Shown piece after piece: positions 26,164 to 35,251 of a DNA stretch of 64,000 nt. Below the pieces are notes generated by a model. That model ran no database searches. It saw nothing but the letters and a program-made list of their open reading frames with translations, and was not told where the DNA came from. A program made the position numbers and the translations under genes. Source of the stretch: Bacteroidota bacterium (GTDB lineage Bacteria > Bacteroidota > Bacteroidia > Bacteroidales > VadinHA17); contig JAKPDL010000227.1 of NCBI GenBank assembly GCA_029552825.1, forward strand, positions 1 to 64,000, read 5' to 3'. Every line of letters begins with the position of its first letter. Positions within the stretch are counted from its first letter, which is position 1.

Positions 26164-26850
26164 TCAGTTCATCAAAAGCTTTACCCTGGCTATATATTTA
26201 TCAATTGTTGCACCTTCTGTGCTTTCAGGATATTCGTTTTTTATTCTTTCGTAAAGCTTCAATGCTTCAGCATATTTTTGCTGCATTTCAAGTATTTGAC
26301 CTGCCTTCATTAGATACAAAGGAGTATTAAACGAATTATTCGCTTTTTCAGCTGCTTCGATATATCTGTTTATTCCTTCATCAAGCCTGCCGAGCTCTAC
26401 CAATGCATCACCCATCGCTCCAATTGCCAGTGAACCAATGACATTATCTTTTATCGAGTATTTGCTCAAATATTCAAGTGCTTCCTCATATTTACCAAGA
26501 TGGAGATAACATATACCTGCACAATATTTTGCAAGATTACCTGCTTTCGTTAACCTGTAAGTTTTCGCAATTTCTAAGAATCCAAGATAATTCCCATCTC
26601 CGTTCAGCGCAAGATTGAGAGAATCTATCTCCAACCATCTTTCGGCCTGATACATCTGTGACTGAGCTTCCTGATTTCTCTTGTTGAGATAAACTCTGCT
26701 CAGATAAAACAGACCCACCAGAACTACAAGAATTCCAAGAGTTATAAGAATTACTTTATAATTTTCTTCAAGAAACTGTTCTGTTTTTGTCAGTGTCTCT
26801 TCTACACTTTTTATTGATTGCGGACTTTCAGTTTTTGGTTTTTTTGCCAT
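26164..26850 (-). CDS. Membrane-anchored TPR protein, YfgM-like
   Basis: A 228-residue protein with a cytoplasmic Lys/Ser/Thr-rich N-terminus, one membrane segment at about residues 33-55 (VILITLGILVVLVGLFYLSRV), and tetratricopeptide-like helices outside (AKYCAGICYLHLGKYEEALEYL, cut here; MKAGQILEMQQKYAEALKLYE; NEYPESTEG). This layout resembles YfgM-type ancillary proteins of the secretion translocon, but the match is by architecture. It lies upstream of ribH on the same strand. Confidence 0.7.
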   Translation of the reverse strand: MAKKPKTESPQSIKSVEETLTKTEQFLEENYKVILITLGILVVLVGLFYLSRVYLNKRNQEAQSQMYQAERWLEIDSLNLALNGDGNYLGFLEIAKTYRLTKAGNLAKYCAGICYLHLGKYEEALEYLSKYSIKDNVIGSLAIGAMGDALVELGRLDEGINRYIEAAEKANNSFNTPLYLMKAGQILEMQQKYAEALKLYERIKNEYPESTEGATIDKYIARVKLLMN

Positions 26851-26878
26851 ATCGATGTTCTCTCATAATTTGACTTCG

Positions 26879-26886
26879 CAAATGTA
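26879..26886 (-). promoter_or_regulatory. -7 box of the TPR-ribH unit
   Basis: CAAATGTA reads TACATTTG on the minus strand, matching TAnnTTTG, about 28 bases before the TPR gene ATG, a normal leader length. No -33 TTG is evident. Confidence 0.5.
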
Positions 26887-27007
26887 AATTTATTTGCTCA
26901 TATTTTAAAATTATAGTCTTAAATTTTGATAAATATTTGTAAATGAACAACAAATATCACAACTGACAAACATTTATTATTATTTACAACAGATGATATT
27001 CTTTTAG

Positions 27008-27015
27008 TAACTTTG
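27008..27015 (+). promoter_or_regulatory. -7 box of recF
   Basis: TAACTTTG matches TAnnTTTG and lies about 40 bases before the ATG at 27055. It overlaps the TTG at 27013 that would extend the recF frame, which argues for the 27055 start. Confidence 0.5.
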
Positions 27016-27054
27016 TTGACTGAAAATATCTTTGTTCTGTATATATTTGATTAT

Positions 27055-28194
27055 ATGTATATTAAACAATTGTCCCTAACAAATTTCAAAAACTACGATT
27101 CAGCTTTCCTGAAATTTTCTCCTGGAATAAATTGTCTTGTTGGTAATAATGGGGTTGGAAAAACAAATATACTCGATGCGATTCATTATTTATCACTTAC
27201 AAAAAGTTTTTACAATATAGTCGATAGTGCAAACATTAAACATTCACAGGAATATTTCATCATCGAAGGCGTTGTTACGGTAAATGGTAATGAAGATATT
27301 TTGTTTTGTTCCTTCCACCGCCAGAAGATGAAGATATTTAAGAGAAATGGCAAGGAATACAATAAATTAAATGAACATGTGGGTAAATTCCCTGTAGTGA
27401 TGGTATCACCTGCCGACAGCATTTTGATTACAGGAGGGAGTGAAGAGAGAAGGAAATTTCTCAACAAAATCATCAGCCAGTACGATGCCATATATCTTGA
27501 TGCAATTCTTAACTACAACAAAGCTCTCCAGCAGAGAAACAGGCTTCTTAAGGATTATGCCGGCAAAATATCAGTCGACAGGGAGATACTTGAAGTATGG
27601 GATGCCCAGCTGATAAGATATGGAGAATATATCTACAGAGAACGCGCCGGATTAGTCAAAGAACTTATCCCCGTTTTTAACGAATATTATTCATTCATAT
27701 CAGGAGGAAATGAAACAGTAAACCTCGATTACCGCAGCCAGCTGTCAGAATCAGATTTCAGTGATTTACTTGAAAAATCCCTGAACAAAGACCTGGTGCT
27801 GGAATATACCACTGCTGGTATACATAAAGACGATCTAATATTTGAAATGGGGGGATATCCTGTTAAATCAACAGGTTCACAGGGACAACAAAAATCATAT
27901 CTTGTGGCACTTAAACTTGCAAAATTTGATTATGTGAGACGAAGAGTCGGTTTTGCCCCGGTAATGCTCCTTGATGATTTATTCGATAAATTCGACATTG
28001 AAAGGGTGGAGAAAATAATTAAACTTGTTGGTAATCACAGGTTTGGACAGATATTTATAACTGACACCGATGAAGAAAGAATGAAAAGCATACTTTCCAG
28101 GCTAAATGTTGACCACAGGCTCTTCAGGATTGAAAAAAACGGTAACATTGAAGTAATTTCAGATTTCAATAACTATAGCAATGAGACGCAGTAA
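27055..28194 (+). CDS. recF: RecF recombination mediator ATPase
   Basis: RecF is an SMC-like ATPase that directs RecO/RecR and RecA to single-strand gaps. The ATG at 27055 is used because it gives the family start MYIKQLSLTNFKNY and because the upstream TTG lies in the promoter box. The 379-residue product has Walker A VGNNGVGKTN (29-38), signature TGSQGQQKSYLVALKLAKF and Walker B VMLLDDLFDKFD. It overlaps the DciA-like gene by 14 bases, so the two are translated together. In many genomes recF lies near dnaN or dnaA; dnaA is about 10 kb away here. Confidence 0.93.
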   Translation: MYIKQLSLTNFKNYDSAFLKFSPGINCLVGNNGVGKTNILDAIHYLSLTKSFYNIVDSANIKHSQEYFIIEGVVTVNGNEDILFCSFHRQKMKIFKRNGKEYNKLNEHVGKFPVVMVSPADSILITGGSEERRKFLNKIISQYDAIYLDAILNYNKALQQRNRLLKDYAGKISVDREILEVWDAQLIRYGEYIYRERAGLVKELIPVFNEYYSFISGGNETVNLDYRSQLSESDFSDLLEKSLNKDLVLEYTTAGIHKDDLIFEMGGYPVKSTGSQGQQKSYLVALKLAKFDYVRRRVGFAPVMLLDDLFDKFDIERVEKIIKLVGNHRFGQIFITDTDEERMKSILSRLNVDHRLFRIEKNGNIEVISDFNNYSNETQ

Positions 28195-28471
28195 AACAAT
28201 TTCGCTCGCCGAAGCTATTAATGATTATATCAATGAAATGAAAATCGGCGGGAAGCTTCAGGAGATTAACATAATCGATTCCTGGGAAAAAATTGTAGGT
28301 AAGGCAATATCATCACGTACCTCCAGGGTAACTATTAAAAACGGCGTGCTGACAGTCTATCTTAAATCATCAGTTGTGAAAAGCGAACTTATGATGATAC
28401 GCGAGGCCATAAAGGAAAAAATCAACAGGGAAGTCGGCAGCGAATTTATTAAAGAAATAGTCCTTAGATAA
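28181..28471 (+). CDS. DUF721 (DciA-like) protein
   Basis: A 96-residue protein of the DUF721 family: WEKIVGKAISSRT near residue 30 and GVLTVYLKSSVVKSELMMIRE in the middle, ending NREVGSEFIKEIVL. DUF721 includes DciA, which helps load the replicative helicase DnaB in bacteria lacking DnaC. The recF partnership, with a 14-base overlap, fits a replication role. The length is typical for the short Bacteroidota version. Confidence 0.85.
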   Translation: MRRSKTISLAEAINDYINEMKIGGKLQEINIIDSWEKIVGKAISSRTSRVTIKNGVLTVYLKSSVVKSELMMIREAIKEKINREVGSEFIKEIVLR

Positions 28472-28473
28472 AA

Positions 28474-30222
28474 TCAAAATATTTGATATTCATAACCTTT
28501 TATACTAATTTGCTTTTTTAATCCTTTTGAAGAAGAAAACCTGTAATTGTTTCCGGAATATATTAATTCAACATTCTCCTTATCAATTATTAATGTAATG
28601 CAGGCATCTTTATCACGTTCAATAATGTTACAGGCAAACAGAAAAGCCTTTTCTATGCCGTCACCTCTTCTGTAATTCCATACTTCATCGGGCATCGCAA
28701 GTCTTTTACCATCATATATGCTTACATGTGCCATTTGCTGGAGAAGATTGTAAATCTCCACAATTCTTAAGTTTTCTAGCTCTTTAAAACTTACAGGATT
28801 CCTTTCTATTGCAGCTTTGACAAATGGCAACCAGTCAATAGTGTCCATCTGCCTGTAAACATATAAAGTCAGTCGGCACATCTCCGACAAACCAGACATG
28901 CTGGTAACTTTCTCAATTATTTCCTCTCTCGAATCATCAGGTTTTATCTGAGGCACAGGCAGGGTCACAAATTTTTTATTTTCCGACGGGAGCCTTGGCT
29001 CGGTAATGAGAAACTTCTGTATGTCCGACATCATTTCCCTTATAATTCCGGCCTGACTCTCATCTGTAATCCTTAAGAATTCTCTTTCAATGTTTTCAAG
29101 CGACCTGTTTTCATTTATTTCCAGTATTTCTTCATATTCGTTAAGTATCAGTTTGCCGGGTAACGGACTGAGATGAAATTCGTCTCCTTCCATCTCATTA
29201 AGCAACAATCGTCTTGTTTCAGGCCCCGCATTATATCTGCTGCTGTGTTCATATTCGAAAATTTTCTCCAGAGCAACGTACTTAGAATAACCCTGGCAAT
29301 CACATCTGAATTGAAACAAATTTTTGTATTTTGATTTGAACCTCAGGAAATTTATGAAAAGTGAAACATTAAGGTCAGTTTTCAGAAAGGCCCGTAGCTT
29401 TTCTGAAAATGTTCTATAATCCTCAGGATTTATTGTTGCAACATCGTACAATATGTGGATGTAACCTGAAATATTTGAGACAATTGTGACTTTTTCGTTT
29501 TCCAGCGCCCTGCGTGCCTTGGCAGAAAGGGATGTCCCGTTAAACCACATGTTTTTGGTCAGTATCCTTCTGTTATTGGTTAATATACCTTCACTTTCAG
29601 TTATGAAATTTTGTGAATGGAGTGGTGTGGCCATTAAGAATATTTTTTCCAGTGGAATTCTGCCAATTATAAACATGGCAGCAGCATACAGGGCAGATAG
29701 TGAGACACATTCACCTGCACCTGTTGTAAAACCTTCCTTAAATCTGAAGGCTTCCATCGCTTCAACAGTCTCAGTCTTCCAGTAAGGAATAACATCCGAA
29801 TCATATTTGTCAAGGCCAAAGTGCTTCCTTATGTCAATATCAAAATAATATTTGTCACCCTCATATCCGAACAGGGCATTCGACTGTCTTAGGGTGTTCA
29901 TGTCTATAAAATCACGGAACCTCTCAATCTCTTTTGTCTTGGTTGTTAAACCCCATGTCGCAAGGTCAAGGTTAAATATGTAATTCTGAATAATATACTG
30001 TTTTATTCTGTTTACTTTGTAAAGAAATTTCTTATTGTAAATCCCGTCAAACCACGAATCCTCCCTCCATTTCCAGATTACAGGCGACATAATATTCGCA
30101 AGAACAAGCGGATAAAGCAATTCGGGAAAAACAAACACCTCCATGTCGGAAAGTGTAAATGCCGAAGAATATTTTTCCAGATTTCTTTTATCACTGAAAT
30201 CAACAGGATAACTCTGACTCAT
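28474..30222 (-). CDS. Hypothetical protein with transglutaminase-like Cys-His motif
   Basis: A 582-residue protein without signal peptide. Around residue 167 it has GAGECVSLSALYAAAM and about 30 residues later FLMATPLHSQNFI. A Gly-x-Cys start of a helix followed by a His on a strand is the arrangement of transglutaminase-like Cys-His proteins, so a papain-fold core is likely, though I cannot identify the third catalytic residue. A Cys pair (RCDCQG) lies near residue 305. The C-terminal part is mostly helical and the last ~50 residues form a small beta domain. It converges with the DciA gene, 2 bases apart. No function is known to me. Confidence 0.6.
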   Translation of the reverse strand: MSQSYPVDFSDKRNLEKYSSAFTLSDMEVFVFPELLYPLVLANIMSPVIWKWREDSWFDGIYNKKFLYKVNRIKQYIIQNYIFNLDLATWGLTTKTKEIERFRDFIDMNTLRQSNALFGYEGDKYYFDIDIRKHFGLDKYDSDVIPYWKTETVEAMEAFRFKEGFTTGAGECVSLSALYAAAMFIIGRIPLEKIFLMATPLHSQNFITESEGILTNNRRILTKNMWFNGTSLSAKARRALENEKVTIVSNISGYIHILYDVATINPEDYRTFSEKLRAFLKTDLNVSLFINFLRFKSKYKNLFQFRCDCQGYSKYVALEKIFEYEHSSRYNAGPETRRLLLNEMEGDEFHLSPLPGKLILNEYEEILEINENRSLENIEREFLRITDESQAGIIREMMSDIQKFLITEPRLPSENKKFVTLPVPQIKPDDSREEIIEKVTSMSGLSEMCRLTLYVYRQMDTIDWLPFVKAAIERNPVSFKELENLRIVEIYNLLQQMAHVSIYDGKRLAMPDEVWNYRRGDGIEKAFLFACNIIERDKDACITLIIDKENVELIYSGNNYRFSSSKGLKKQISIKGYEYQIF

Positions 30223-30312
30223 TTTAATAAAAAATTGCTGCGAAGATATATCTTATCTGGATAATGAGAAAATAATTCGATTTTTAAAATATTATGGAGT
30301 AAAGAGCGAAAT

Positions 30313-30735
30313 CTAATAAAATCTCTCGATTTCAGAAAAGAAGAAACTGGCTTCTTTGATGGCATTTTCAATCGAATCTGAACCGTGTATTGCATTCATT
30401 TGAACGGATATCCCATACAATTTTCTTATTGTACCGGGTTCAGCTTTTGCCGGATCAGTATTGCCTATGAGTTTTCTGAATTCATCCACGGCATTCCTGT
30501 GTCTCAATATCATAGCAACAACAGGCCCTGACGACATAAACTCTACCAGACTCTCAAAAAATACTTTTTCACGATGTACTTCATAAAAAGATTCTGCCTG
30601 CTGCTTTGTAAGCTTTACCATTTTTAAAGCTATTATTTCAAAACCGGCTTCATTAATCATTGCCAGAATAGGTCCGATTTTTCCGGTTCTTACTGCATTA
30701 GGTTTTATTATTGCCAGCGTAATATCACTTCTCAT
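30313..30735 (-). CDS. ndk: Nucleoside diphosphate kinase
   Basis: Ndk transfers the terminal phosphate from ATP to other nucleoside diphosphates through a phosphohistidine. The 140-residue protein starts DITLAIIKPNAV, has the catalytic His117 in MNAIHGSDS, and keeps MSSGPVVAMIL and NTDPAKAEPGTIR. Its size is typical of the short bacterial form. It is divergent from nrnA; the gap of 87 bases is AT-rich. Confidence 0.95.
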   Translation of the reverse strand: MRSDITLAIIKPNAVRTGKIGPILAMINEAGFEIIALKMVKLTKQQAESFYEVHREKVFFESLVEFMSSGPVVAMILRHRNAVDEFRKLIGNTDPAKAEPGTIRKLYGISVQMNAIHGSDSIENAIKEASFFFSEIERFY

Positions 30736-30822
30736 ACTAAATTTATCGTTTAATATATTTTCTTTTTATGATGCAATATTAATATTTAATAACTTTACCG
30801 CCTTTATTAAGTCTTAAATAAA

Positions 30823-31839
30823 GTGTTAGAACTTGACAAATATAAAAAAGAATTATCGGATTATCTGAACAATTCTGATAATATACTCCTGATTTGCCAT
30901 ATTAATCCTGATGGTGATGCAATCGGTTCAATGCTTGCTCTTTATTCTTTTGTTTCGTCTAAAGGGAAGAGGGTTGATATGATTTCACCAAATTACCTTC
31001 AGGAATTCCTTACATGGATGAAAAATTCTGACAGGATTAATATTTTTATAAGGGACCGTAAAAAATGTCTGAGGCTTATCGAGGAAGCTAACTTAATAAT
31101 TATGCTTGATTTTAACCAGTCGGACCGGCTGGCAGAAGCTGAAAAACCGGTTTTAAAATCATCAGCCAAAAAGGTTGTAATTGATCATCATCTTGATTCA
31201 GATAATTTTTATGACCTTTTAATTTCAGATGCCAGCAGCTCATCTACTGCAGAAATTGTTCATGAATTGGTGTGCAAGCTCAATGATGGGTTCTTCGCCG
31301 ATATTGGTTATGCCGAGGCTATCTATGTTGGTATTATCACCGACACAGGTAATTTTGAACATGGATCATTTACCGGCAACACATTAAGATTAATTGCCGA
31401 CCTGCTGGATATGGGCCTCAACAAAGAGAGAATTTACAATCTGGTTTTCAATAATTTTACTGAATCCCGAACCAGGCTTCTTGGTTATGCCCTGTATCAG
31501 AAAATGGTTGTCATACCGGAATATAAAACCGCATATATTGCTCTTACACGGGAAGAACTGGAGAGATTCAAATACAGCAAAGGTGATACAGAAGGATTTG
31601 TTAACCTTCCTCTATCAATAAAAGGTATTGATTTTTCTGCTCTCTTTATCGAAAAAGAAGGATTTGTAAAGATATCTTTCAGATCAAGAGGGGATTTTTC
31701 AGTAAACTCCTTTGCCGCTAAATATTTTCAGGGTGGAGGCCATTTCAATGCTGCTGGAGGTGATTATAACGACACACTCGAAAATACCATCAGCTATTTT
31801 CTCGAAATGGTTAAAAAAGAAAGGAACAGTGAAGATTAA
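30823..31839 (+). CDS. nrnA: Bifunctional oligoribonuclease/pAp phosphatase, NrnA-like DHH protein
   Basis: NrnA degrades very short RNA and removes 3' phosphate from pAp. The 338-residue protein starts at GTG 30823. The metal-binding motifs are HINPDGDAIGS (about 26-36), MLDFNQSDR, and VIDHHLDSDNF; the C-terminal DHHA1 domain ends with GGGHFNAAGG. It overlaps the following FKBP lipoprotein gene by 11 bases. NrnA next to GldI-type FKBP genes is a common order in Bacteroidota. Confidence 0.88.
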   Translation: MLELDKYKKELSDYLNNSDNILLICHINPDGDAIGSMLALYSFVSSKGKRVDMISPNYLQEFLTWMKNSDRINIFIRDRKKCLRLIEEANLIIMLDFNQSDRLAEAEKPVLKSSAKKVVIDHHLDSDNFYDLLISDASSSSTAEIVHELVCKLNDGFFADIGYAEAIYVGIITDTGNFEHGSFTGNTLRLIADLLDMGLNKERIYNLVFNNFTESRTRLLGYALYQKMVVIPEYKTAYIALTREELERFKYSKGDTEGFVNLPLSIKGIDFSALFIEKEGFVKISFRSRGDFSVNSFAAKYFQGGGHFNAAGGDYNDTLENTISYFLEMVKKERNSED

Positions 31840-32386
31840 ATGTTTGAAAAATATTATTCTGTATATCATTATTTTATGCCAGCTTATATCTTTTTCCTGC
31901 AACAAACCGGGAGAACAGGTACAGAAAAAAAAGCCCGGAAGAAGAGAACTTGAAAAAGTTAATACCTATCTGGCAGAAAAAGATAGGGAAAGAATCCTTA
32001 ATTATATCGAAAGGAAAAACCTTAAAATGACAGAGTCAAGCTCAGGACTGTGGTATTGTATAATCAATGAAGGGGAAGGGGATTTCTTCAAGGAAAATGA
32101 CAGGATTGTAATGGATTATGAATGCACTCTGCTTGACGGTACAAAATGTTATTCATCATACGAAACAGGCCCTAAAACCGTTATACTTGGGAAAAGCAAT
32201 ATAGAAGCCGGACTTGCAGAAGGACTTAAAATGCTGAAACCTGGAGGGGAAGCAATATTCATAATACCACCTTTTCTGGGATGGGGGCTCCTGGGTGATG
32301 ACAGGGCAATACCTCCCAGAGCGGTTATAGTATATGAAGTGAAAATACTTAATAAAAAAACACCAAACCGCGTTCAGGGAGATTAA
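31829..32386 (+). CDS. FKBP-type peptidyl-prolyl isomerase lipoprotein, GldI-like (first of three)
   Basis: The start is set at GTG 31829 (KIKCLKNIILYI follows), overlapping nrnA by 11 bases; earlier ATG codons lie deep inside nrnA. The 185-residue protein has a lipoprotein signal with lipobox ISFSC, a charged linker, and an FKBP domain (about 80-180: SGLWYCIINEGEG, VMDYECTLLDG, GLAEGLKMLKPGGEAIFIIPP). The usual FD in the active site region is replaced (DGTKCYSSYE), so isomerase activity may be weak. GldI, a lipoprotein of this family, is needed for gliding and protein folding in Flavobacterium; here the role is inferred. Confidence 0.75.
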   Translation: MKIKCLKNIILYIIILCQLISFSCNKPGEQVQKKKPGRRELEKVNTYLAEKDRERILNYIERKNLKMTESSSGLWYCIINEGEGDFFKENDRIVMDYECTLLDGTKCYSSYETGPKTVILGKSNIEAGLAEGLKMLKPGGEAIFIIPPFLGWGLLGDDRAIPPRAVIVYEVKILNKKTPNRVQGD

Positions 32387-32442
32387 ACTTAGGCAAAATT
32401 GAATAAATTTGTAAAAAATTAAAGGGATTAAAAGATTGTGCT

Positions 32443-32952
32443 ATGAAAATTAGATTAATTACATTGAGCATTTTGTGTTTAACTTTTTTATGGTCGTGTA
32501 ATTTGGGCAAGAAGTATGAAGAAGAAGAGGAAATCCGAATTCAGAATTATTTGCAATCAGTAGGAGATACGGTTTATACTAAAACCCCCAGTGGTTTATA
32601 TTATTACATCATCTCTGAAGGCTCAGACAGGACACCGGTTAATGGGGATACTATATCAATATGGTATAAAGCCAAGTTTCTTTCTGGTGAACTTTTTGAT
32701 ACAAATCTGGAACAACCGGATCCGTACTTTTTTATTGTAGGTGCAAATACCGTAATAAAAGGTATTGACGAAGCCGTAAGGTACATAAAAAATGGAGGAA
32801 AAATTAAGTTTATTACTCCCTCAAGCCTTGCATATGGAGCGGCGGGTCTTTATGGATATGATGCCTATGGATATTACCGTGTAATTGTTCCTGGTTATAC
32901 TCCTTTTGTCTGGGAAGTTGAAATAGATGAAATTAGAGCTGGCTCAAAGTAA
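32443..32952 (+). CDS. FKBP-type peptidyl-prolyl isomerase lipoprotein (second of three)
   Basis: A 169-residue protein with lipobox LWSC (about Cys19), an acidic linker (KYEEEEEI), and an FKBP domain with better conserved active-site residues than the first copy: SIWYKAKFLSGELFDTN and ITPSSLAYGAAG. It is 56 bases after the first FKBP gene and 27 before the third, so it is probably part of the same operon. The target proteins in the periplasm or outer membrane are unknown. Confidence 0.85.
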   Translation: MKIRLITLSILCLTFLWSCNLGKKYEEEEEIRIQNYLQSVGDTVYTKTPSGLYYYIISEGSDRTPVNGDTISIWYKAKFLSGELFDTNLEQPDPYFFIVGANTVIKGIDEAVRYIKNGGKIKFITPSSLAYGAAGLYGYDAYGYYRVIVPGYTPFVWEVEIDEIRAGSK

Positions 32953-32979
32953 GGTTTTTTTCTTCTGAATGTTCTAAAA

Positions 32980-33480
32980 ATGTGCATGAAAAGATTTAAA
33001 CCTGGCATTTCAGTCTTAGCTTCAATCATTCTAATTCCGACGCTTTTTTCTGCCTGCGGGGAAATAGGAACATGGAAAGAACAGGAAGAACAGATGATTC
33101 AGGATTACCTGGATAAACTTGGTGATACTGTAGCAATTCGTAAACCCAGTGGGTTGTATTACATTGAATTGAAGGAAGGCACCGGTCTTTCTCCTGTTCC
33201 GGGCGATTCAGTTAGCTTCTTTTACAAAGGTATGTTTCTCGACTATGTAGTTTTTGATACAAATCTGAAAGACAGCATTCCCTACAAAAGCAAAATTGGT
33301 TCAAACGATCTTCGTGCAGGAATTGATGAAGGCCTTCAGTATATGAAAGAAGGAGGTAAAGCCCGCCTTCTAACCCCGTCAAATCTGGCTTTCGGTCCAA
33401 CCGGAATTTGGGGTATCATACCGGGATATACACCCCTTATATGGGAAATAGAGCTTATTTCTGTTAAAAAAGCAAGGTAA
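32980..33480 (+). CDS. FKBP-type peptidyl-prolyl isomerase lipoprotein (third of three)
   Basis: A 166-residue protein (an ATG two codons later at 32986 is equally possible) with lipobox LFSAC and the same linker-FKBP architecture as the second copy: QDYLDKLGDTV, SGLYYIELKEG, FFYKGMFLDYVVFDTN and LTPSNLAFGPTG. It is clearly a paralogue of the gene at 32443 (shared GDTV...PSGLYY frame). The repeated IQDYL/IQNYL-GDT linker suggests local duplication. It ends the run that begins with nrnA. Confidence 0.85.
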   Translation: MCMKRFKPGISVLASIILIPTLFSACGEIGTWKEQEEQMIQDYLDKLGDTVAIRKPSGLYYIELKEGTGLSPVPGDSVSFFYKGMFLDYVVFDTNLKDSIPYKSKIGSNDLRAGIDEGLQYMKEGGKARLLTPSNLAFGPTGIWGIIPGYTPLIWEIELISVKKAR

Positions 33481-33639
33481 ACGTAGCAATCATTAATAAC
33501 ATCTGCGAAGGCTTATTTAATTAAACTATAATAATTACTCTTCGCAATGAATTTTAATTCGTTATTAATGTTCTATTAAATTATTAATTAATAGTTAATT
33601 ATAATTATTAATCTTCGTGAGGATAGATCAATAAAAAGT

Positions 33640-34347
33640 TTATTCTGCCGATTGTAAAATGAAAATTACCAGATGATCGTTTAAATCAGGTATATTTTTC
33701 TTCCATTCATAAATTCTCTTTGTTTCAATCTTTTCACCTGGCAGGGTAATATCAACAGCAATACATAAATATGTAGCTGAATTACAGGTTTCAAGAATAT
33801 ATTTCAGCATTCTGCTGGCTCTGTATGGAGTTTCCATGAATATCTGGGCTTCACCTCCTTCTGATCTTTTCTCCAGTTCTTTTAATCGCTTTCTAAGACT
33901 ATCTTCCTTAACCGGAAGATAGCCGTTAAATGTAAACTTCTGACCATTTAGCCCCGAGGCAGCAAGCGCTAAATATATTGAAGAAGGACCGGGAAGAGGG
34001 ATAACTTTTATTCCTTTTTGATGAGCCATCCTGACTAACATCGACCCGGGGTCCGCTATACAGGGAATACCTGCTTCACTCATAAGCCCGACATTATGAC
34101 CCTCAAGCAACGGCTGAAGAAAGTCATAAAGTTCTTTCACAGGGGTGTTCTCATTGAGTGTATAAAATACAGATTCATCAACAGGAAAATCCCTGTCGAG
34201 CAGTTTCAGATATCTTCTGGCACTCCTTACCTTCTCAACAATAAAATGCCTCAACGACAGAGTAATATTAATTACTTCGTCAGGTATAGCTTTTCTGAAG
34301 TTTTCACTGCCGATTGGTACAGGTATCAGATAAAGAATCCCGGTCAA
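33640..34347 (-). CDS. SAM-dependent methylase, RsmI-like
   Basis: A 235-residue tetrapyrrole-methylase-fold protein related to RsmI, which 2'-O-methylates C1402 of 16S rRNA. Motifs: GILYLIPVPIG at the start (family: LYLVPTPIG), GLMSEAGIPCIADPGS at about 108-123, and IPLPGPSSIYLALAASGL, with a C-terminal METPYR segment. It is shorter than E. coli RsmI and belongs to the shorter Bacteroidota subgroup. The target is therefore likely but not certain. It is convergent with the FKBP run. Confidence 0.8.
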   Translation of the reverse strand: MTGILYLIPVPIGSENFRKAIPDEVINITLSLRHFIVEKVRSARRYLKLLDRDFPVDESVFYTLNENTPVKELYDFLQPLLEGHNVGLMSEAGIPCIADPGSMLVRMAHQKGIKVIPLPGPSSIYLALAASGLNGQKFTFNGYLPVKEDSLRKRLKELEKRSEGGEAQIFMETPYRASRMLKYILETCNSATYLCIAVDITLPGEKIETKRIYEWKKNIPDLNDHLVIFILQSAE

Positions 34348-34426
34348 AACATAATACTTTTTAGTACTTTGTAAAGATATATATTTAAAAAATATAGCCT
34401 CGTTTCAAAAAACAAGATATCTGTTA

Positions 34427-34457
34427 TTGACTGTTTCTAAATTTTGAGTTAGGTTTG
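34427..34457 (+). promoter_or_regulatory. Bacteroidota-type promoter for the MBL hydrolase gene
   Basis: TTG at 34427-34429 (-33) and TAGGTTTG at 34450-34457 (-7, TAnnTTTG) are spaced by 20 bases, the expected distance. The GTG start at 34477 lies 19 bases downstream of the -7 box, so the leader is short. Confidence 0.7.
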
Positions 34458-34476
34458 TGCATCAATTTTTATAAAA

Positions 34477-35241
34477 GTGAAAATCACCTTTCTGGGAACC
34501 GGAACATCACAGGGAGTACCGGTAATAGCATGTGATTGCAAAACCTGTCAATCGGATGACCCAAGGGATAAAAGACTCAGAACATCCCTGCTGCTTGAAA
34601 CTGAAAAGGCAATAATTGTCTTTGATGCAGGACCTGACTTCAGGCAGCAAATGCTCAGGGAAAAGGTTACTCATATCGACGCAATTGTTCTCACACACGA
34701 ACATAAAGACCATATTGCAGGTATGGATGATGTGCGAGCATTTAACTATAAAACCCGCGATGCAATCGATATATTTGCCGAAGAAAGAGTTCTTAAAGAA
34801 ATAAGGAGAGAATATTCTTATGTCTTTGCTGAGCAACAATATCCGGGGATTCCCAAGATGAGACTAAATGAAATAAATACTGAAAATTTTTCAATCAAAG
34901 GTCTTGAAATTATTCCTGTAAGGGTAATGCATTTCCGCTTACCTATTCTGGGATTCAGAATTGGTGATTTCGCATATATTACTGATGCAAACAGTGTTCC
35001 GGAAGAGAGCAAAGAAAAATTATATGGAGTTAAGTATTTGGTAGTAAATGCTTTAAGGAAAGAGAAACATATTTCACATTTCAGCCTATATGAGGCAATT
35101 AACTTTATTAGAGAAATCTCACCACGTCAGGCATATATTACACATATAAGTCACCAGATGGGATTGTATAGAGATGTGTCAAAAGAACTCCCTCCCGAAA
35201 TCAAACTTGCATTTGACGGATTGAGTATCGAAATTAGTTAA
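34477..35241 (+). CDS. MBL-fold metallo-hydrolase, PhnP-like
   Basis: A 254-residue metallo-beta-lactamase-fold hydrolase starting at GTG 34477. It has FLGTGTSQGVPVIACDCKTC with a CxCxxC segment near residue 18, metal motif THEHKDH at about 74-80, and further ligands ITDA and THISHQMG. These agree with PhnP-like phosphodiesterases. It may cleave cyclic phosphodiesters, but the substrate cannot be read from the sequence. It is transcribed alone from the promoter just upstream. Confidence 0.85.
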   Translation: MKITFLGTGTSQGVPVIACDCKTCQSDDPRDKRLRTSLLLETEKAIIVFDAGPDFRQQMLREKVTHIDAIVLTHEHKDHIAGMDDVRAFNYKTRDAIDIFAEERVLKEIRREYSYVFAEQQYPGIPKMRLNEINTENFSIKGLEIIPVRVMHFRLPILGFRIGDFAYITDANSVPEESKEKLYGVKYLVVNALRKEKHISHFSLYEAINFIREISPRQAYITHISHQMGLYRDVSKELPPEIKLAFDGLSIEIS

Positions 35242-35251
35242 AATCATTCTC

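Noticed and set aside
27013..27054. Longer recF start at TTG 27013
   Set aside because: It overlaps the -7 promoter box and adds residues absent from RecF; the ATG at 27055 gives the family start.
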